NCBI RefSeq assembly: GCF_900100305.1
Contig: NZ_FNEY01000016.1
Location: 37,344-101,343 of the forward strand
Source: Paracidovorax citrulli
Lineage (GTDB): Bacteria > Pseudomonadota > Gammaproteobacteria > Burkholderiales > Burkholderiaceae_C
DNA: 64,000 nt
Reading direction: 5' to 3'
The notes beneath the pieces are model-generated. The model worked only from the letters and a program-made list of their open reading frames with translations. It did not search any database and was not told the origin of the DNA. Below, in pieces: positions 41,026 through 50,214 of this stretch; position 1 is the first letter of the stretch, and each line of letters begins with the position of its first letter. Position numbers and translations under genes: made by a program.

Positions 41026-41850
41026 ATGATCACCGCCATGGCCGCCTCCACAAAGGGATTACCCTCACCCACCGCCCCCGCCGACCGACATGCGCCACCC
41101 GCACTGCCGGCGCGGCGTGCCCGGGGCCTGGCCCATGCGGTGATGGAGGATTTCTCGGGCAGGATCCGCGACCGGGCCCTCGTGCCGGGCGACAAGCTGC
41201 CCACGGAATCCGAGATCATGCGCGCGCACGATGTCAGCCGCACGGTGGTGCGCGAGGCGATCTCCCGGCTGCAGGCCGCCGGCCTCGTGGAGACCCGCCA
41301 CGGGATCGGGACCTTCGTGCTGCCGCCGCGCGCGGGCGGAGGCTTCCGGCTCGATCCATCCGAGCTCAGCACGTCCGCCGACGTGCTCGCCGTGCTGGAG
41401 TTGCGCATCAGCCTCGAAACCGAATCCGCGGGCCTGGCCGCCATGCGGCGCAGCGATACGCACCTGCAGGCCATGGCGCAGGCCCTGGACGATTTCGAGC
41501 GCAACGTCCGCAGCGGCGGAGACACGGTGGCGCACGACTTCCGCTTCCACCTGCAGATCGCCGAGGCCACGGGCAATCCGTACTTCGCGGACATCATGAA
41601 CCACCTCGGCACCACCCTGATACCCCGCACCCGCATCGCGGCCCTGCGGGTGCCGCGCAGCACCGAGTACCTGGACCGGGTGAACCGCGAGCACGAAGAG
41701 ATCTACGCCGCCATCGCGCGGCAGGACCCCGATTCCGCGCGTGCGGCCATGCGCATCCATTTGACGAACAGCCGCGAACGCCTGCGACTGGCCCAGGAGG
41801 CGGCCAGGAACCAGGCCGGCTCCGAGACTCCGTCGCCACCTTCCGCCTAG
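41026..41850 (+). CDS. GntR-family regulator (FCD subfamily)
   Basis: A 274-residue repressor-type regulator. The winged HTH at ~35-100 reads LPTESEIMRAHDVSRTVVREAISRLQAAGLVETRHGIGTFV. The C-terminal FCD domain has the metal/ligand helices with VLELRISLETESAGLAA and HDFRFHLQIAEATGNPYF, and a late His. It sits at the divergence point of the uronate island and probably releases DNA when it binds a uronate or aldarate. ATG at 41038 is an alternative start; neither has a strong ribosome site. The second operator and the Bug gene lie directly downstream. Confidence 0.9.
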   Translation: MITAMAASTKGLPSPTAPADRHAPPALPARRARGLAHAVMEDFSGRIRDRALVPGDKLPTESEIMRAHDVSRTVVREAISRLQAAGLVETRHGIGTFVLPPRAGGGFRLDPSELSTSADVLAVLELRISLETESAGLAAMRRSDTHLQAMAQALDDFERNVRSGGDTVAHDFRFHLQIAEATGNPYFADIMNHLGTTLIPRTRIAALRVPRSTEYLDRVNREHEEIYAAIARQDPDSARAAMRIHLTNSRERLRLAQEAARNQAGSETPSPPSA

Positions 41851-41894
41851 CGAAACGGGCAGGGATGACCGCCATTGTTCTTCAGGCGGGCACA

Positions 41895-41914
41895 GTTGTA
41901 TGATGACGTACAAC
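41895..41914 (+). promoter_or_regulatory. Second operator-like dyad, upstream of the Bug gene
   Basis: GTTGTA (41895-41900) is mirrored by TACAAC (41909-41914) over an 8-bp spacer, and the reverse strand reads ATGTTGT...ACAAC like the udh-gntR dyad. It lies 17 bp before the ATG at 41932. The GTTGT/ACAAC half-sites shared by both places suggest one regulator for both arms. Confidence 0.55.
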
Positions 41915-41931
41915 ATTAAGGAGACAGAGAC

Positions 41932-42906
41932 ATGCCCTTTTCCCGCCGCGCACTGCTGCATGCAGCCACCCTGGCCCTCGCCTGCTCATCCGCCGCCGCG
42001 CAGACGGCGCCCTCCTGGCCCGCCAAGCCGCTGCGCATCGTGGTCCCCTATCCGCCGGGGGGCAGCTCGGACATCATCGCCCGGGCCATCAGCCAGCCCC
42101 TTTCGGAGGCCCTGAAGCAGCCGGTGGTGGTGGAAAACAAACCGGGGGCCAACGGCAACCTGGGCGCGGACCTCGTGGCCAAGGCCGCGCCGGACGGCTA
42201 CACACTGCTGCTGTGCGACGTGGGCGCCCTGGCGATCAGCCCCTCCGTCTATACCAGGCTGCCTTTCGATCCCTCGAAGGATCTGCGCGGCACGACGATG
42301 CTCGCCTACTCGCCCCACATGCTGGTGGTGCATCCCTCCGTGCCGGCCCGGAACCTGAAGGAACTGATCGCGCTGTCGCGCACGAGCGATCTGAACTTCG
42401 CCGTGACGGCCACGGGCAGCGCACCGCACCTGGCTGGCGTGGCCCTCGCGGCCGCCAGCGGAGCGCGCTGGCAGTATGTGCCCTACAAAGGCGGCGTGAC
42501 GGCCATCCAGGACACCATGGCCGGCCAGACGCAGGTCCTCATGAACGGCATGCTCGCCACCCTGCCCCACGTACAGAGTGGCAAGCTGAAAGTGCTCGGG
42601 CTCTCCAAGGGCACCCGCATGCCCCTGCTGCCCGACGTTCCCACCATCGCCGAACAGGGTGTCCCGGGCTTCGAGTCGGGCACCTGGCAAGGGGTGCTGG
42701 TACCCCGCGGCACGCCGGAGGCGGTTGTCCAGCGGATCAATGCCGCGCTGATTTCCGTCATCCGCACCCCCGACATCCGCTCCCGCCTGACCGGCCAGGG
42801 CGCCGAGGTGGTCACGATGACGCCTGCGGAGCAGGACCGGTTCTTCGACAAGGAACGCGCCCGCTGGGCCGGCGTCGTGTCGGCAGCCCAGATCCGCCTG
42901 GACTGA
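41932..42906 (+). CDS. Bug-family (TctC) periplasmic solute-binding protein
   Basis: A 324-residue periplasmic receptor with signal peptide ~1-24 ([18 protein letters not shown]). Bug hallmarks are [76 protein letters not shown] and [20 protein letters not shown]. It shares an operon with kdgD, starting 71 bp upstream of that gene, and has its own operator-like dyad. No TctAB membrane genes are adjacent. It may feed or sense for the TRAP system or act with an unlinked permease. Confidence 0.9.
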   Translation: MPFSRRALLHAATLALACSSAAAQTAPSWPAKPLRIVVPYPPGGSSDIIARAISQPLSEALKQPVVVENKPGANGNLGADLVAKAAPDGYTLLLCDVGALAISPSVYTRLPFDPSKDLRGTTMLAYSPHMLVVHPSVPARNLKELIALSRTSDLNFAVTATGSAPHLAGVALAAASGARWQYVPYKGGVTAIQDTMAGQTQVLMNGMLATLPHVQSGKLKVLGLSKGTRMPLLPDVPTIAEQGVPGFESGTWQGVLVPRGTPEAVVQRINAALISVIRTPDIRSRLTGQGAEVVTMTPAEQDRFFDKERARWAGVVSAAQIRLD

Positions 42907-42977
42907 CGCCCGGCCCCGTCTGCAGGAGCAGTTCCTCACCTTCACCGCTTTTTTCCACTCGCTTCCGGGCCTCCGCC

Positions 42978-43889
42978 ATGCAACCTCAAGAACTCAAGAC
43001 CATCATGGGCTCCGGCCTGCTGTCCTTTCCGCTGACGGACTTCGACAGCGAAGGCCACTTCAACGCCCGCGGCTATGCCGAACGCCTCGAATGGCTCGCC
43101 CCGTACGGCGCCAGCGCCCTCTTCGCGGCCGGCGGCACGGGCGAATTCTTCTCGCTCACCGCCGACGAGTACCCGGCCATCATCGAGACCGCCGTGCAGA
43201 CCTGCCGCGGCAAGGTGCCGATCATCGCGGGCGCCGGCGGCCCGACGCGCTTCGCCATCCAGTGCGCCCAGGCCGCCGAGAAGGCCGGCGCCCACGGCAT
43301 CCTGCTGCTGCCGCACTACCTCACCGAGGCCGGCCAGGAGGGCCTGGCAGCACACGTCGAGGCCGTCTGCAAGAGCGTGAAGTTCGGCGTCATCGTCTAC
43401 AACCGCGGCCAGAGCCGCTTCACGCCCGAGACGCTCGCGCGCCTGGCCGAGCGCAACGCCAACCTCGTGGGCTTCAAGGACGGCGTCGGCGACATCGAGC
43501 TGATGAACTCCATCTACATGAAGATGGGCGACCGCTTCGCCTACCTGGGCGGCCTGCCCACTGCCGAGGTGTATGCGGCCGCGTACAAGGCCCTGGGCAC
43601 ACCGGTGTATTCCTCGGCGGTTTTCAACTTCATCCCGAAAACGGCGATGGACTTCTATCACGCGGTGGCGAACGACGACCAGGCCACGCAGCACCGGCTG
43701 CTGCGCAGCTTCTTCATGCCCTACCTGGCATTGCGCAACCGCATGCCGGGCTATGCGGTGAGCATCGTGAAGGCCGGAGCGAAGATCGTCGGGCACGACG
43801 CGGGACCGGTCCGCGCGCCGCTCACCGACCTCAAGGCCGACGAGATGGCCGCCCTCAAGGCACTCATCGACCAGCTCGGTCCGCAGTAA
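42978..43889 (+). CDS. kdgD: 5-Dehydro-4-deoxyglucarate dehydratase
   Basis: Dehydrates and decarboxylates 5-dehydro-4-deoxyglucarate to 2-oxoglutarate semialdehyde. The 303-residue DHDPS/NAL-fold enzyme has [18 protein letters not shown], the substrate loop [26 protein letters not shown] (catalytic Tyr) and [12 protein letters not shown] (Schiff-base Lys). The YNRG motif separates KdgD from dihydrodipicolinate synthase. It takes the product of GarD (and of a glucarate dehydratase, not seen here). The next enzyme, 2-oxoglutarate semialdehyde dehydrogenase, is absent from the window. Confidence 0.94.
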   Translation: MQPQELKTIMGSGLLSFPLTDFDSEGHFNARGYAERLEWLAPYGASALFAAGGTGEFFSLTADEYPAIIETAVQTCRGKVPIIAGAGGPTRFAIQCAQAAEKAGAHGILLLPHYLTEAGQEGLAAHVEAVCKSVKFGVIVYNRGQSRFTPETLARLAERNANLVGFKDGVGDIELMNSIYMKMGDRFAYLGGLPTAEVYAAAYKALGTPVYSSAVFNFIPKTAMDFYHAVANDDQATQHRLLRSFFMPYLALRNRMPGYAVSIVKAGAKIVGHDAGPVRAPLTDLKADEMAALKALIDQLGPQ

Positions 43890-44021
43890 GCGGAACCGCC
43901 AACGAGACGCTGCGCGGCGCGTGCCGCGAGGAAGCTTCCCGGGCGCCGCGGGATGCGGCGTCCGGGGGGTACCCGACGACGAACTGCCGGAAGCCTCCGG
44001 AACCCGCTCTAAACTGCGCGC

Positions 44022-44738
44022 ATGCCCTGTACAGCGCGCCCCCCACAGCCCACGCATACCGCCTGCGGCCTCTGCCTGCTGCTGGCCTGCGCGCTTCCGG
44101 TGGCCGGCACGGCCCAGACCCGGGACGTCTCCGGCGAACTGGCCGTCAGCAGCGACCTGATCGAACGGGGAATTTTCGTGGGCCGCCCCCGGCCCATCGT
44201 CCAGGGCCTTCTCAGCTTCTACGACGCCCGCGGCTGGTCCGCCAGCGCCGCGCTCGGCATGCAGACCTATGGTTCCCGCTCCACGCGCGCCATCGTGCGG
44301 GGCGCCTACGACGGCGTGATCGACAACGACTGGCAGTACCAGGCATCGCTGCAGTACTACGCCTACCCGGGGGACCCGTTCTTCCGCCTGTTCGACCGCG
44401 CCGAAGCCACGGTGAGCACCAGCTTCCGGGACGTCTTCACCCTCGGCCTGTCCGCGTTCCGCTACGTCCACACCCGGGACGAAATCTCCCCCATGCGCTG
44501 GGCGCTCGACGCGGGCGCCCGCTGGCCGCTGGCGCCCCGGTGGTCCCTGGTCGGCTCGCTCGGCGTCTCGGCCGTGCGCCCCCGCGGCCAGTACGCCTAC
44601 GGCAGCGTGGGAACCACGTGGGCGGCCGGCCCCTGGCGCGCCGAGCTGAACTACCTTGCGTCCGACCGCTGGGCGCAGCGCCATATCATGGGTGCCAGCG
44701 CGGGCCGCTGGACCGTCACCGTCATCCGCACCTTCTGA
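44022..44738 (+). CDS. TorF-family putative porin
   Basis: A 238-residue outer-membrane barrel protein. A signal peptide (~1-32, CLLLACALPVAGTAQT) is followed by the family start VSGELAVSSDLIERGIFVGRPRPIVQG and alternating amphipathic strands rich in aromatic residues. It ends in a terminal aromatic strand (GRWTVTVIRTF). This fits TIGR02001/TorF-like porins of unknown substrate. The sigma-factor gene starts 76 bp downstream on the same strand, so it may belong to that transcript or regulon. Confidence 0.78.
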   Translation: MPCTARPPQPTHTACGLCLLLACALPVAGTAQTRDVSGELAVSSDLIERGIFVGRPRPIVQGLLSFYDARGWSASAALGMQTYGSRSTRAIVRGAYDGVIDNDWQYQASLQYYAYPGDPFFRLFDRAEATVSTSFRDVFTLGLSAFRYVHTRDEISPMRWALDAGARWPLAPRWSLVGSLGVSAVRPRGQYAYGSVGTTWAAGPWRAELNYLASDRWAQRHIMGASAGRWTVTVIRTF

Positions 44739-44814
44739 GGCGGACCGGCGTGCAACCTTTCCGCTGCACAGGCGCACCCACCGCAACCAGGACGGCACGT
44801 TTTCCCGGTGGCCC

Positions 44815-45408
44815 ATGACCGCTCACTATCCAGACAATTCCCACGACCTTGCACTGCTGCACGCGATCGCGGCGGGCGACCGCGATGCGCTGGCCACCCT
44901 CTACCGCGGCTACCATCGTCGCCTGGGCCAGTTCCTCACCCGCCTCACGCGCCGCACGGACCTGATCGAGGAGATCATCAACGACTGCTTCTGGGTGGTC
45001 TGGCAGAAGGCCGGCACGTTCCGCGGGGATTCCCGCGTCTCCACCTGGATCATGGGCATCTCCTACCGCTGCGGACTCAAGGTCCTGCGGCAGAGCGGCG
45101 GCCTGGATGCGAGCGACGACGCGGACGACGGAGCGGCCGCGGAACGGAACCACCCCGGCATCAACCCCGGCGATGACCGCGAGCTGAGGGACTGGCTGGC
45201 CAAGGGCCTCGCCCGGCTGTCGGCGGACCAGCGCCTCGTCCTCGAACTCGCCTACACCCACGGACACTCGATCGAGGAGATCGCCGTCATCACGCAGGCC
45301 CCCGTGGGCACCGTCAAGGCCCGCATGTTCCATGCGCGCGTGAAACTGCGCAACCTGCTGCCCGGACTGGCGGTAGGCGGCACCGGCACCCAGGATATCC
45401 AACCATGA
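44815..45408 (+). CDS. ECF RNA polymerase sigma factor
   Basis: A 197-residue sigma-70-family ECF factor. Region 2 is seen at ~20-85 (DALATLYRGYHRRLGQFLTRL, EEIINDCFWVVWQKAGTFRGDSRVSTWIMGISYR) and region 4 at ~130-185 (LARLSADQRLVLELAYTHGHSIEEIAVITQAPVGTVKARMFHARVKLRNLL). The stop overlaps the anti-sigma start by 4 bp, so the pair is made in balance. It probably directs its own operon and perhaps the porin upstream; the target promoter is not recognised. Confidence 0.92.
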   Translation: MTAHYPDNSHDLALLHAIAAGDRDALATLYRGYHRRLGQFLTRLTRRTDLIEEIINDCFWVVWQKAGTFRGDSRVSTWIMGISYRCGLKVLRQSGGLDASDDADDGAAAERNHPGINPGDDRELRDWLAKGLARLSADQRLVLELAYTHGHSIEEIAVITQAPVGTVKARMFHARVKLRNLLPGLAVGGTGTQDIQP

Positions 45409-46088
45409 CGACATTCCCCCCCGCATCCGCCCATGGCCAGGACCAGGACCGGTCCCACCTGCTCACGCAGGAACTGCTGCCGTGGATCGTGAACGGCACG
45501 GCCACCGACGAGCAGCGCGCCGCGGCCGCGGGGCACCTCGCCGCCTGCCCGGACTGCCAGGCGGAACTGGCGCTGCAGGAGCGCATCCAGGCAGGCCTGC
45601 AGCTCCAGCCGGCCGCGGCGCTTCCCGATTGCGACGCGGGCTTGCAGCGGCTCATGCAGCGCATCGACCTCGATGCCCTGTGCGACCAGCCCGCCCCGCA
45701 AGCCGTGCCCCAGCCACGGCGGCACGGATGGTCCACCTATGCGCTGGCAGCCGTGGCGCTGCTGCAGACCGCGGCCCTCGCGCTCGTGGGCTACCGCATG
45801 GCGGACCAGGAGTCCTCCCCGTACCGGATGTTCAGCAGCCCGCAACCCACCCCCGACGCGGCGACTGGCGCGCAGGGCATGATCCGGGCGGTTCCCGACG
45901 AGCGGCTCACGCTGGCCGCCTGGAATGCGGCGCTGGCGGGCTCCGGCCTGCAGGTGGTCGGAGGCCCCAACGCCATGGGAGCCTATACGCTGGCCCCCCT
46001 GCCCGGAACCTCCGGCACACAGGCGCTGGAGCGACTGCGGGCCACGGCGGGCATGCGGCTGGTCGAGCCCGCGGGGGATGCGCAGTGA
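45405..46088 (+). CDS. Zinc-finger (ZAS-type) transmembrane anti-sigma factor
   Basis: A 227-residue protein. The cytosolic part has a ZAS-like motif (AAAAGHLAACPDCQAEL: His-x3-Cys-x2-Cys). One TM helix follows at ~112-130 (YALAAVALLQTAALALVGY). The periplasmic domain (~130-227) ends with a strand-helix-strand pattern, LQVVGGPNAMGAYTLAPL, QALERLRATAGMRLVEP, which resembles the propeptide part of subtilases. It should hold the sigma factor until a periplasmic signal. Its stop overlaps the protease start (GTGA). Confidence 0.85.
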   Translation: MTTFPPASAHGQDQDRSHLLTQELLPWIVNGTATDEQRAAAAGHLAACPDCQAELALQERIQAGLQLQPAAALPDCDAGLQRLMQRIDLDALCDQPAPQAVPQPRRHGWSTYALAAVALLQTAALALVGYRMADQESSPYRMFSSPQPTPDAATGAQGMIRAVPDERLTLAAWNAALAGSGLQVVGGPNAMGAYTLAPLPGTSGTQALERLRATAGMRLVEPAGDAQ

Positions 46089-47449
46089 AACGCGCCATGG
46101 AACGCCTGCGCAGGCCTGCTCTGCTTTCGGCCCTGGCCCTGCTCGCCGCCTGTGCGAACCCATCCCCGGGCGCGCCCCCGTCCGTGCCAGCCGCGCCGGC
46201 ACCGGGAGCCACGGCGCCGGAGGCCGCGGACCTTTCCATGCGGGAAAACAGCAGCCGCTACGTCATCGTCGCGCTCGCCAACCCGCTGCAGCGGGTTCCC
46301 GTGCGGGCGGCCACCAGCCTGGCCGGCTACGGAGCGCCGCCGAGGTACACCACCGGCATGCACGCCGCCACCCTCGTGGAGCAGATCGCGCGGGAGCACC
46401 GGCTCGTCCAGGCCGCCGCCTGGCCCATCCCTTCGCTGAACGTGCACTGCATCGTGTTCGAGATCCTGGACAGCCGTCCGCGCGAGGAAGTGCTCGCGGC
46501 CCTCGCCAAGGATGACCGCATCGCCCTCGCCCAGCCGCTGCAGGACTTCTCGGTCCAGGAACAGCCGACGGCCAGAACGGCGGACGCCGCTGTGGCCTAC
46601 AACGATCCCTACGCCCCGTTGCAGCGTGGATTCATCGGCACGTCCGCCGCGCAGGCCCACCGCGTCACCACCGGCCGCGGCACGCACGTGGCTGTCATCG
46701 ATACCGGTGCGCAGACAGGGCATCCGGACCTCCAGGGGCGCATTCTCGAAACCCACAACCTCGTGGACGACGATGCCGGCGCCTTCCAGAAGGACCGGCA
46801 CGGTACCGAAGTGCTGGGCATCATGGCCGCCACCGGCAACAACCTGCAGGGCATCGTCGGCATGGCCCCCGCCGCCCGGTTCAGCCTCTACAAGGCCTGC
46901 TGGTACCCCGCCCAGCCGCCGGGCAGCGGCGCGCGCTGCAACTCGTTCACGCTCGCAAAGGCGCTCGTCGCCGTGATGTCCTCCGACGCACGGATCGTCA
47001 ACATGAGTCTCGGCGGCCCGAGCGACCCCCTTCTCGGGCAGTTGCTCTCCCAACTCGTCGGCCAGGGCCGGATCATCGTCGCCGCCGTACCTGCGGGCGG
47101 CCAGCGCGGCGGTTTCCCCGCAGGCGTGCCCGGCGTGCTCGCCGTGGATTCCGCCGGGGCACCGCGCACGCCTTCCCCCGGCGGCGTACTGCTCGCCCCC
47201 GGCACGGACATCCTCACCCTCCAGCCGCAGGGACGATACGACTTCGCCTCGGGATCCTCCATGGCCGCTGCCCACGTGAGCGGCATGGTGGCGCTGCTCC
47301 AGTCGGTGGAGCCCCGCCTCGACAGGGACACCGTCGAGAGACTGCTGCTGCGCAGCGAAAACCAGGACGGCGCCCAGCCCGCCATGGTGAACGCCGAGCG
47401 TGCGCTGGCCACGCTCTCTTCTTCCAGCCCGCGCTTCGCCGCCCGCTGA
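46085..47449 (+). CDS. S8 (subtilisin-like) serine protease lipoprotein
   Basis: A 454-residue protein starting at GTG 46085, which overlaps the anti-sigma stop. The N-terminal lipobox (LALLAACANP) indicates lipid anchoring. Residues ~55-165 look like a propeptide (VHCIVFEIL, PREEVLAALAKDDRIALAQP). The S8 domain has the Asp in HVAVIDTGAQTGHPDL, the His in DRHGTEVLGIMAA and the Ser in ASGSSMAAAHVSGMVALLQ, plus IVNMSLGGP. GSS replaces the common GTS. It is predicted to be active in the periplasm and, by gene order, tied to control of the sigma/anti-sigma pair. Confidence 0.85.
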   Translation: MKRAMERLRRPALLSALALLAACANPSPGAPPSVPAAPAPGATAPEAADLSMRENSSRYVIVALANPLQRVPVRAATSLAGYGAPPRYTTGMHAATLVEQIAREHRLVQAAAWPIPSLNVHCIVFEILDSRPREEVLAALAKDDRIALAQPLQDFSVQEQPTARTADAAVAYNDPYAPLQRGFIGTSAAQAHRVTTGRGTHVAVIDTGAQTGHPDLQGRILETHNLVDDDAGAFQKDRHGTEVLGIMAATGNNLQGIVGMAPAARFSLYKACWYPAQPPGSGARCNSFTLAKALVAVMSSDARIVNMSLGGPSDPLLGQLLSQLVGQGRIIVAAVPAGGQRGGFPAGVPGVLAVDSAGAPRTPSPGGVLLAPGTDILTLQPQGRYDFASGSSMAAAHVSGMVALLQSVEPRLDRDTVERLLLRSENQDGAQPAMVNAERALATLSSSSPRFAAR

Positions 47450-47706
47450 AAGCGCCAGGCAGGCGGGCAGCCCCGAGCCCCTCCCGCCGCCGGCCTCCAC
47501 CATTTTCCGGGCAGGGCCCGGCACGTCTCCACGTCCGCATCGCACGGCCTGTGCGCGCCGTCGCGCCTGCGCGCGCAGGGGTTCCGCGGCTCCCGCCGCA
47601 TTGAACCAGCCAATGGGCGCGATCAATGAAACCGATCGGCCGGGCAACGCGCAAAAAGCGCAAAAGCAGCACCCACGACGGTCCTTTTCTGATTGCTGAA
47701 TCACCC

Positions 47707-48327
47707 ATGTTTACCAAGAACGCACTGGTTTTCCTCCACCTGCTGGCCATGGCCGTCGCCATCGCGAAGATGCTGGAATACGACTTCCGATTCCTCGGCA
47801 TGGTCCACCGACCCATCACCGTGGAGCGCCGCGACGAACTGCGGCGCACCAAGGCCACCATGACGGCGGCGCTGTGGCTGCTCTGGGCCACGGGCCTGCT
47901 GTTCGTCTATATCGGCTATGCCCAGGACCCCGCCTACGTGATGAACGAAAAGCTCTGGATGAAGATTCTGGCGGTGAGCGTGCTCACGCTGAACGGCATG
48001 CTCATGCACCGCTTCGCATTTCCCCTCATGATGCAGGGCGGGGTCTTCCTGGAATTCCCGCTCGGGAGAATGCTCGGCCTCACCCTGTTCGCCGCGGTCT
48101 CCTCCGTGTCCTGGCTCTATGCGTCCTTCCTGGGCATCGCGCGCTCGTGGAACCACGTCATGCCCTTCCAGCACGCCCTGGCGATCTACCTGGGCCTGCT
48201 CCTGCTGGCGGCATGCGGCTCCATGGCCCTGATGGCGACCCTGCGGCACCTGTACCAGCGCGCTCCGGAAGCATTCACCCTGCCCGTGCGGACATGGAAG
48301 AAGGACACGTCTTCCAGCACCACCTGA
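47707..48327 (+). CDS. Multi-pass membrane protein of unknown function
   Basis: A 206-residue inner-membrane protein with about five TM helices: ~6-22 (ALVFLHLLAMAVAIAKM), ~54-74 (TAALWLLWATGLLFVYIGYA), ~86-106, ~121-142 (LGLTLFAAVSSVSWLYASFLGI) and ~155-178 (LAIYLGLLLLAACGSMALMAT). Conserved-looking charged loop RRDELRRTKATM. I do not recognise the family. It stands alone, with 257 bp of gene-free DNA before it and 231 bp after. Confidence 0.7.
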   Translation: MFTKNALVFLHLLAMAVAIAKMLEYDFRFLGMVHRPITVERRDELRRTKATMTAALWLLWATGLLFVYIGYAQDPAYVMNEKLWMKILAVSVLTLNGMLMHRFAFPLMMQGGVFLEFPLGRMLGLTLFAAVSSVSWLYASFLGIARSWNHVMPFQHALAIYLGLLLLAACGSMALMATLRHLYQRAPEAFTLPVRTWKKDTSSSTT

Positions 48328-48558
48328 CTCCGCCCAACCGGCGTTCGGCCGCGGCGTCTTCCGGGAAGTGCGCGCGTTGCCCGCATGCGTGCGCGCGGTC
48401 GCATACCCGGCATGGGACCCGGCTTCCGCCATAGCAGAGGCTTGTTCCGGCAAAAAGGCATGGCCCGTCATCCACCGCATGCCGGGCTGTTTCTCTTCCA
48501 CGGCCCCCCGGACCCGGTTCCGTGCCATGCTTGCGTCCTTAGCAACCAGTGGACGCCC

Positions 48559-49137
48559 ATGCAAAAACGTCGCTTCCTGACCCACCTCGGCCTTGCCGGC
48601 ATGCTGCCCGCCGGCACGGCGCTGGCCCATGCGCCGGCCCAGGCGCAACCCGCGCTGCTCACCGTCGCCGGCGCCATCCGACACCCCAACCGCGGGGCGC
48701 TCCATCCCACGGAAGACCTGCTGGCCGCCAAGCAGGGCGTGCAATTCAGCCAGGCCCGCAGCTTCGATGCGATGGCACTGCAGCAGTTGCCGGCCGTCTC
48801 CATCACGCCCACGCTGGAATACGATGCCCGGCGCCATACCCTCGAAGGCCCGCTGCTCGCCACCGTGATCGCAGCCGCCGGCGTTCCGGCGGACAGCACC
48901 GCGACCCTGGTGCTGCGCGCCGTGGACGGCTACAACGCCTCCCTGAGCGTGGCCGACGCCGTACGCTTGCGCATGGTCGTCGCGCTGCGCATGGACGGCG
49001 CCCCGCTGCCGCTCGGCGGACTCGGGCCCCAGTGGGCCGTCTATGACGCGGACGCCTTGCCCCAGTTCAAGGACAAACCGCTGAAGGAGCGTTTCGCGCT
49101 CGCCCCGTGGGGGCTCTATCTGGTCGAAGTACGCTAG
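48559..49137 (+). CDS. Exported molybdopterin-domain-like oxidoreductase subunit
   Basis: A 192-residue protein. N-terminal export signal ~1-29 (MQKRRFLTHLGLAGMLPAGTALAHAPAQA) includes KRRF, a Tat-like twin-arginine start. The rest resembles the oxidoreductase molybdopterin-binding fold in short form: ARSFDAMALQQLPAVSITPTLEYDARRHTLEGPLLATVIAAAGV, TLVLRAVDGYNASLSVADAV, LGPQWAVYDADALPQF. The molybdenum-ligating Cys of full sulfite-oxidase enzymes is not evident. Such proteins may lack the cofactor; the partner is unknown. Confidence 0.65.
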   Translation: MQKRRFLTHLGLAGMLPAGTALAHAPAQAQPALLTVAGAIRHPNRGALHPTEDLLAAKQGVQFSQARSFDAMALQQLPAVSITPTLEYDARRHTLEGPLLATVIAAAGVPADSTATLVLRAVDGYNASLSVADAVRLRMVVALRMDGAPLPLGGLGPQWAVYDADALPQFKDKPLKERFALAPWGLYLVEVR

Positions 49138-49232
49138 GGCGGCCCGAGGATTCTGCTGCGCGGCGGGCCCGGGAGCGGCGTTGGCGCTATGATCCAGCGC
49201 GATCACGCACCCTCAGCCCCAACAAAGACAGC

Positions 49233-49592
49233 ATGAAGAGTTTGAAGACGCTGCTTGCAGAGCAGGCAGCTTTGGACGCGGCCATCGCCCGCGAGAAAAA
49301 GCAGGCAGCCGCCCAGGCCCTGAGCCAGATACAGGCCTTGATTGCAGAGTTCGGGTTCACCGCCCAGCAGGTATTTCCCTGGCAACCCACCAGGAAACAC
49401 GTTCCCGCCAAATACCTGGATCCGAAAACCGGTGCGACCTGGACGGGCCGCGGCAAGCCTCCCGCGTGGATTGCCGGCAAGGACCGCGACCAGTTCCTGA
49501 TCGAGAAGACGGTCACGCAGCCGGCCCAGCAGGGCCCCTTCCTGGCCGAAATGGCGGCTGCTGCGGCAGCGGCTCGACGCGACGGACGTTGA
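49233..49592 (+). CDS. H-NS family nucleoid-associated protein
   Basis: A 119-residue protein. An N-terminal coiled coil (~1-45, KSLKTLLAEQAALDAAIAREKKQAAAQALSQIQALIAEFG) drives oligomerisation. The C-terminal DNA-binding part (~58-100) has VPAKYLDPKTGATWTGRGKPPAWI, the H-NS AT-hook-like loop. Such proteins silence AT-rich, often foreign DNA. It sits in an accessory stretch, alone on its strand, and faces the MerR gene convergently. Confidence 0.85.
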   Translation: MKSLKTLLAEQAALDAAIAREKKQAAAQALSQIQALIAEFGFTAQQVFPWQPTRKHVPAKYLDPKTGATWTGRGKPPAWIAGKDRDQFLIEKTVTQPAQQGPFLAEMAAAAAAARRDGR

Positions 49593-49675
49593 ACCAGCCC
49601 CCTTCCGGAACCTGCTCCGCCGGTCACCCGTAGCTCGCGGCCCGGCGCGACTTTGCCGCGACCGTACCGGCTCCC

Positions 49676-50107
49676 TCAAGAGTCCATGGGACTCGCCGCC
49701 CCGCGCCGCCCGCTACGGGGCGCGGCCTGGGCCGAAGCTTTCTGCAGCAGCCGCTGAAACGACGGGCATGCCATGTGCGAAGGGGCCGGGCATACGGCCG
49801 CATGCCGCAGCCCTTCGCTCATCGCACGCAATTTCAGGATCGTGCGGTCGATGTCGTCCGCCTTGGCCAGCAGCATCCGGCGATCGATGGCCAGCTTGCC
49901 GTCGGGCGCAAACATGCGTGAAATCTCGTCCAGCGAGAAACCTGCGCTGCGCCCCAGCGCGATCAGCGCGAGCCGCTCCAGCACATCGGGGCCGAACACA
50001 CGCCGGATGCCCTGCCGGCCGACGGACGCGATCAGCCCCTTCCCTTCGTAGTAACGCAGTGCCGACGCAGGCACCCCCGAGCGCCTGGCCACCTCGGCAA
50101 TTTCCAT
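49676..50107 (-). CDS. MerR-family regulator with C-x7-C motif
   Basis: A 143-residue regulator. The winged HTH starts MEIAEVARRSGVPASALRYYEGKGLI, followed by the dimer helix and a short effector end with CPAPSHMAC (Cys106 and Cys114), spaced like the metal loop of CueR-type sensors. The gene is divergent from an MFS efflux gene across a promoter with 19-bp spacing and a perfect dyad, the classic MerR arrangement. Metal sensing is possible but not shown; many MerR relatives with this spacing have unknown ligands. Confidence 0.88.
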   Translation of the reverse strand: MEIAEVARRSGVPASALRYYEGKGLIASVGRQGIRRVFGPDVLERLALIALGRSAGFSLDEISRMFAPDGKLAIDRRMLLAKADDIDRTILKLRAMSEGLRHAAVCPAPSHMACPSFQRLLQKASAQAAPRSGRRGAASPMDS

Positions 50108-50117
50108 GGCTCACCTC

Positions 50118-50148
50118 TTGACTTCAAGTGGACTTGAAGTCGTATCTT
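50118..50148 (+). promoter_or_regulatory. MerR-type promoter of the MFS gene
   Basis: The -35 TTGACT (50118-50123) and -10 TATCTT (50143-50148) are 19 bp apart, the over-long spacing that MerR proteins correct by twisting DNA. Between them, a perfect dyad (right arm ACTTGAAGTC at 50132-50141, mirrored at 50120-50129, 2 bp apart) is the expected operator. It also covers the upstream edge of the regulator gene. Confidence 0.8.
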
Positions 50149-50214
50149 GCCGCGAATGGCAGGCCTGTGCACGAGGCGCAGCGCCGCCGCCCACCCTTTT
50201 TTCACCCATTCGCC

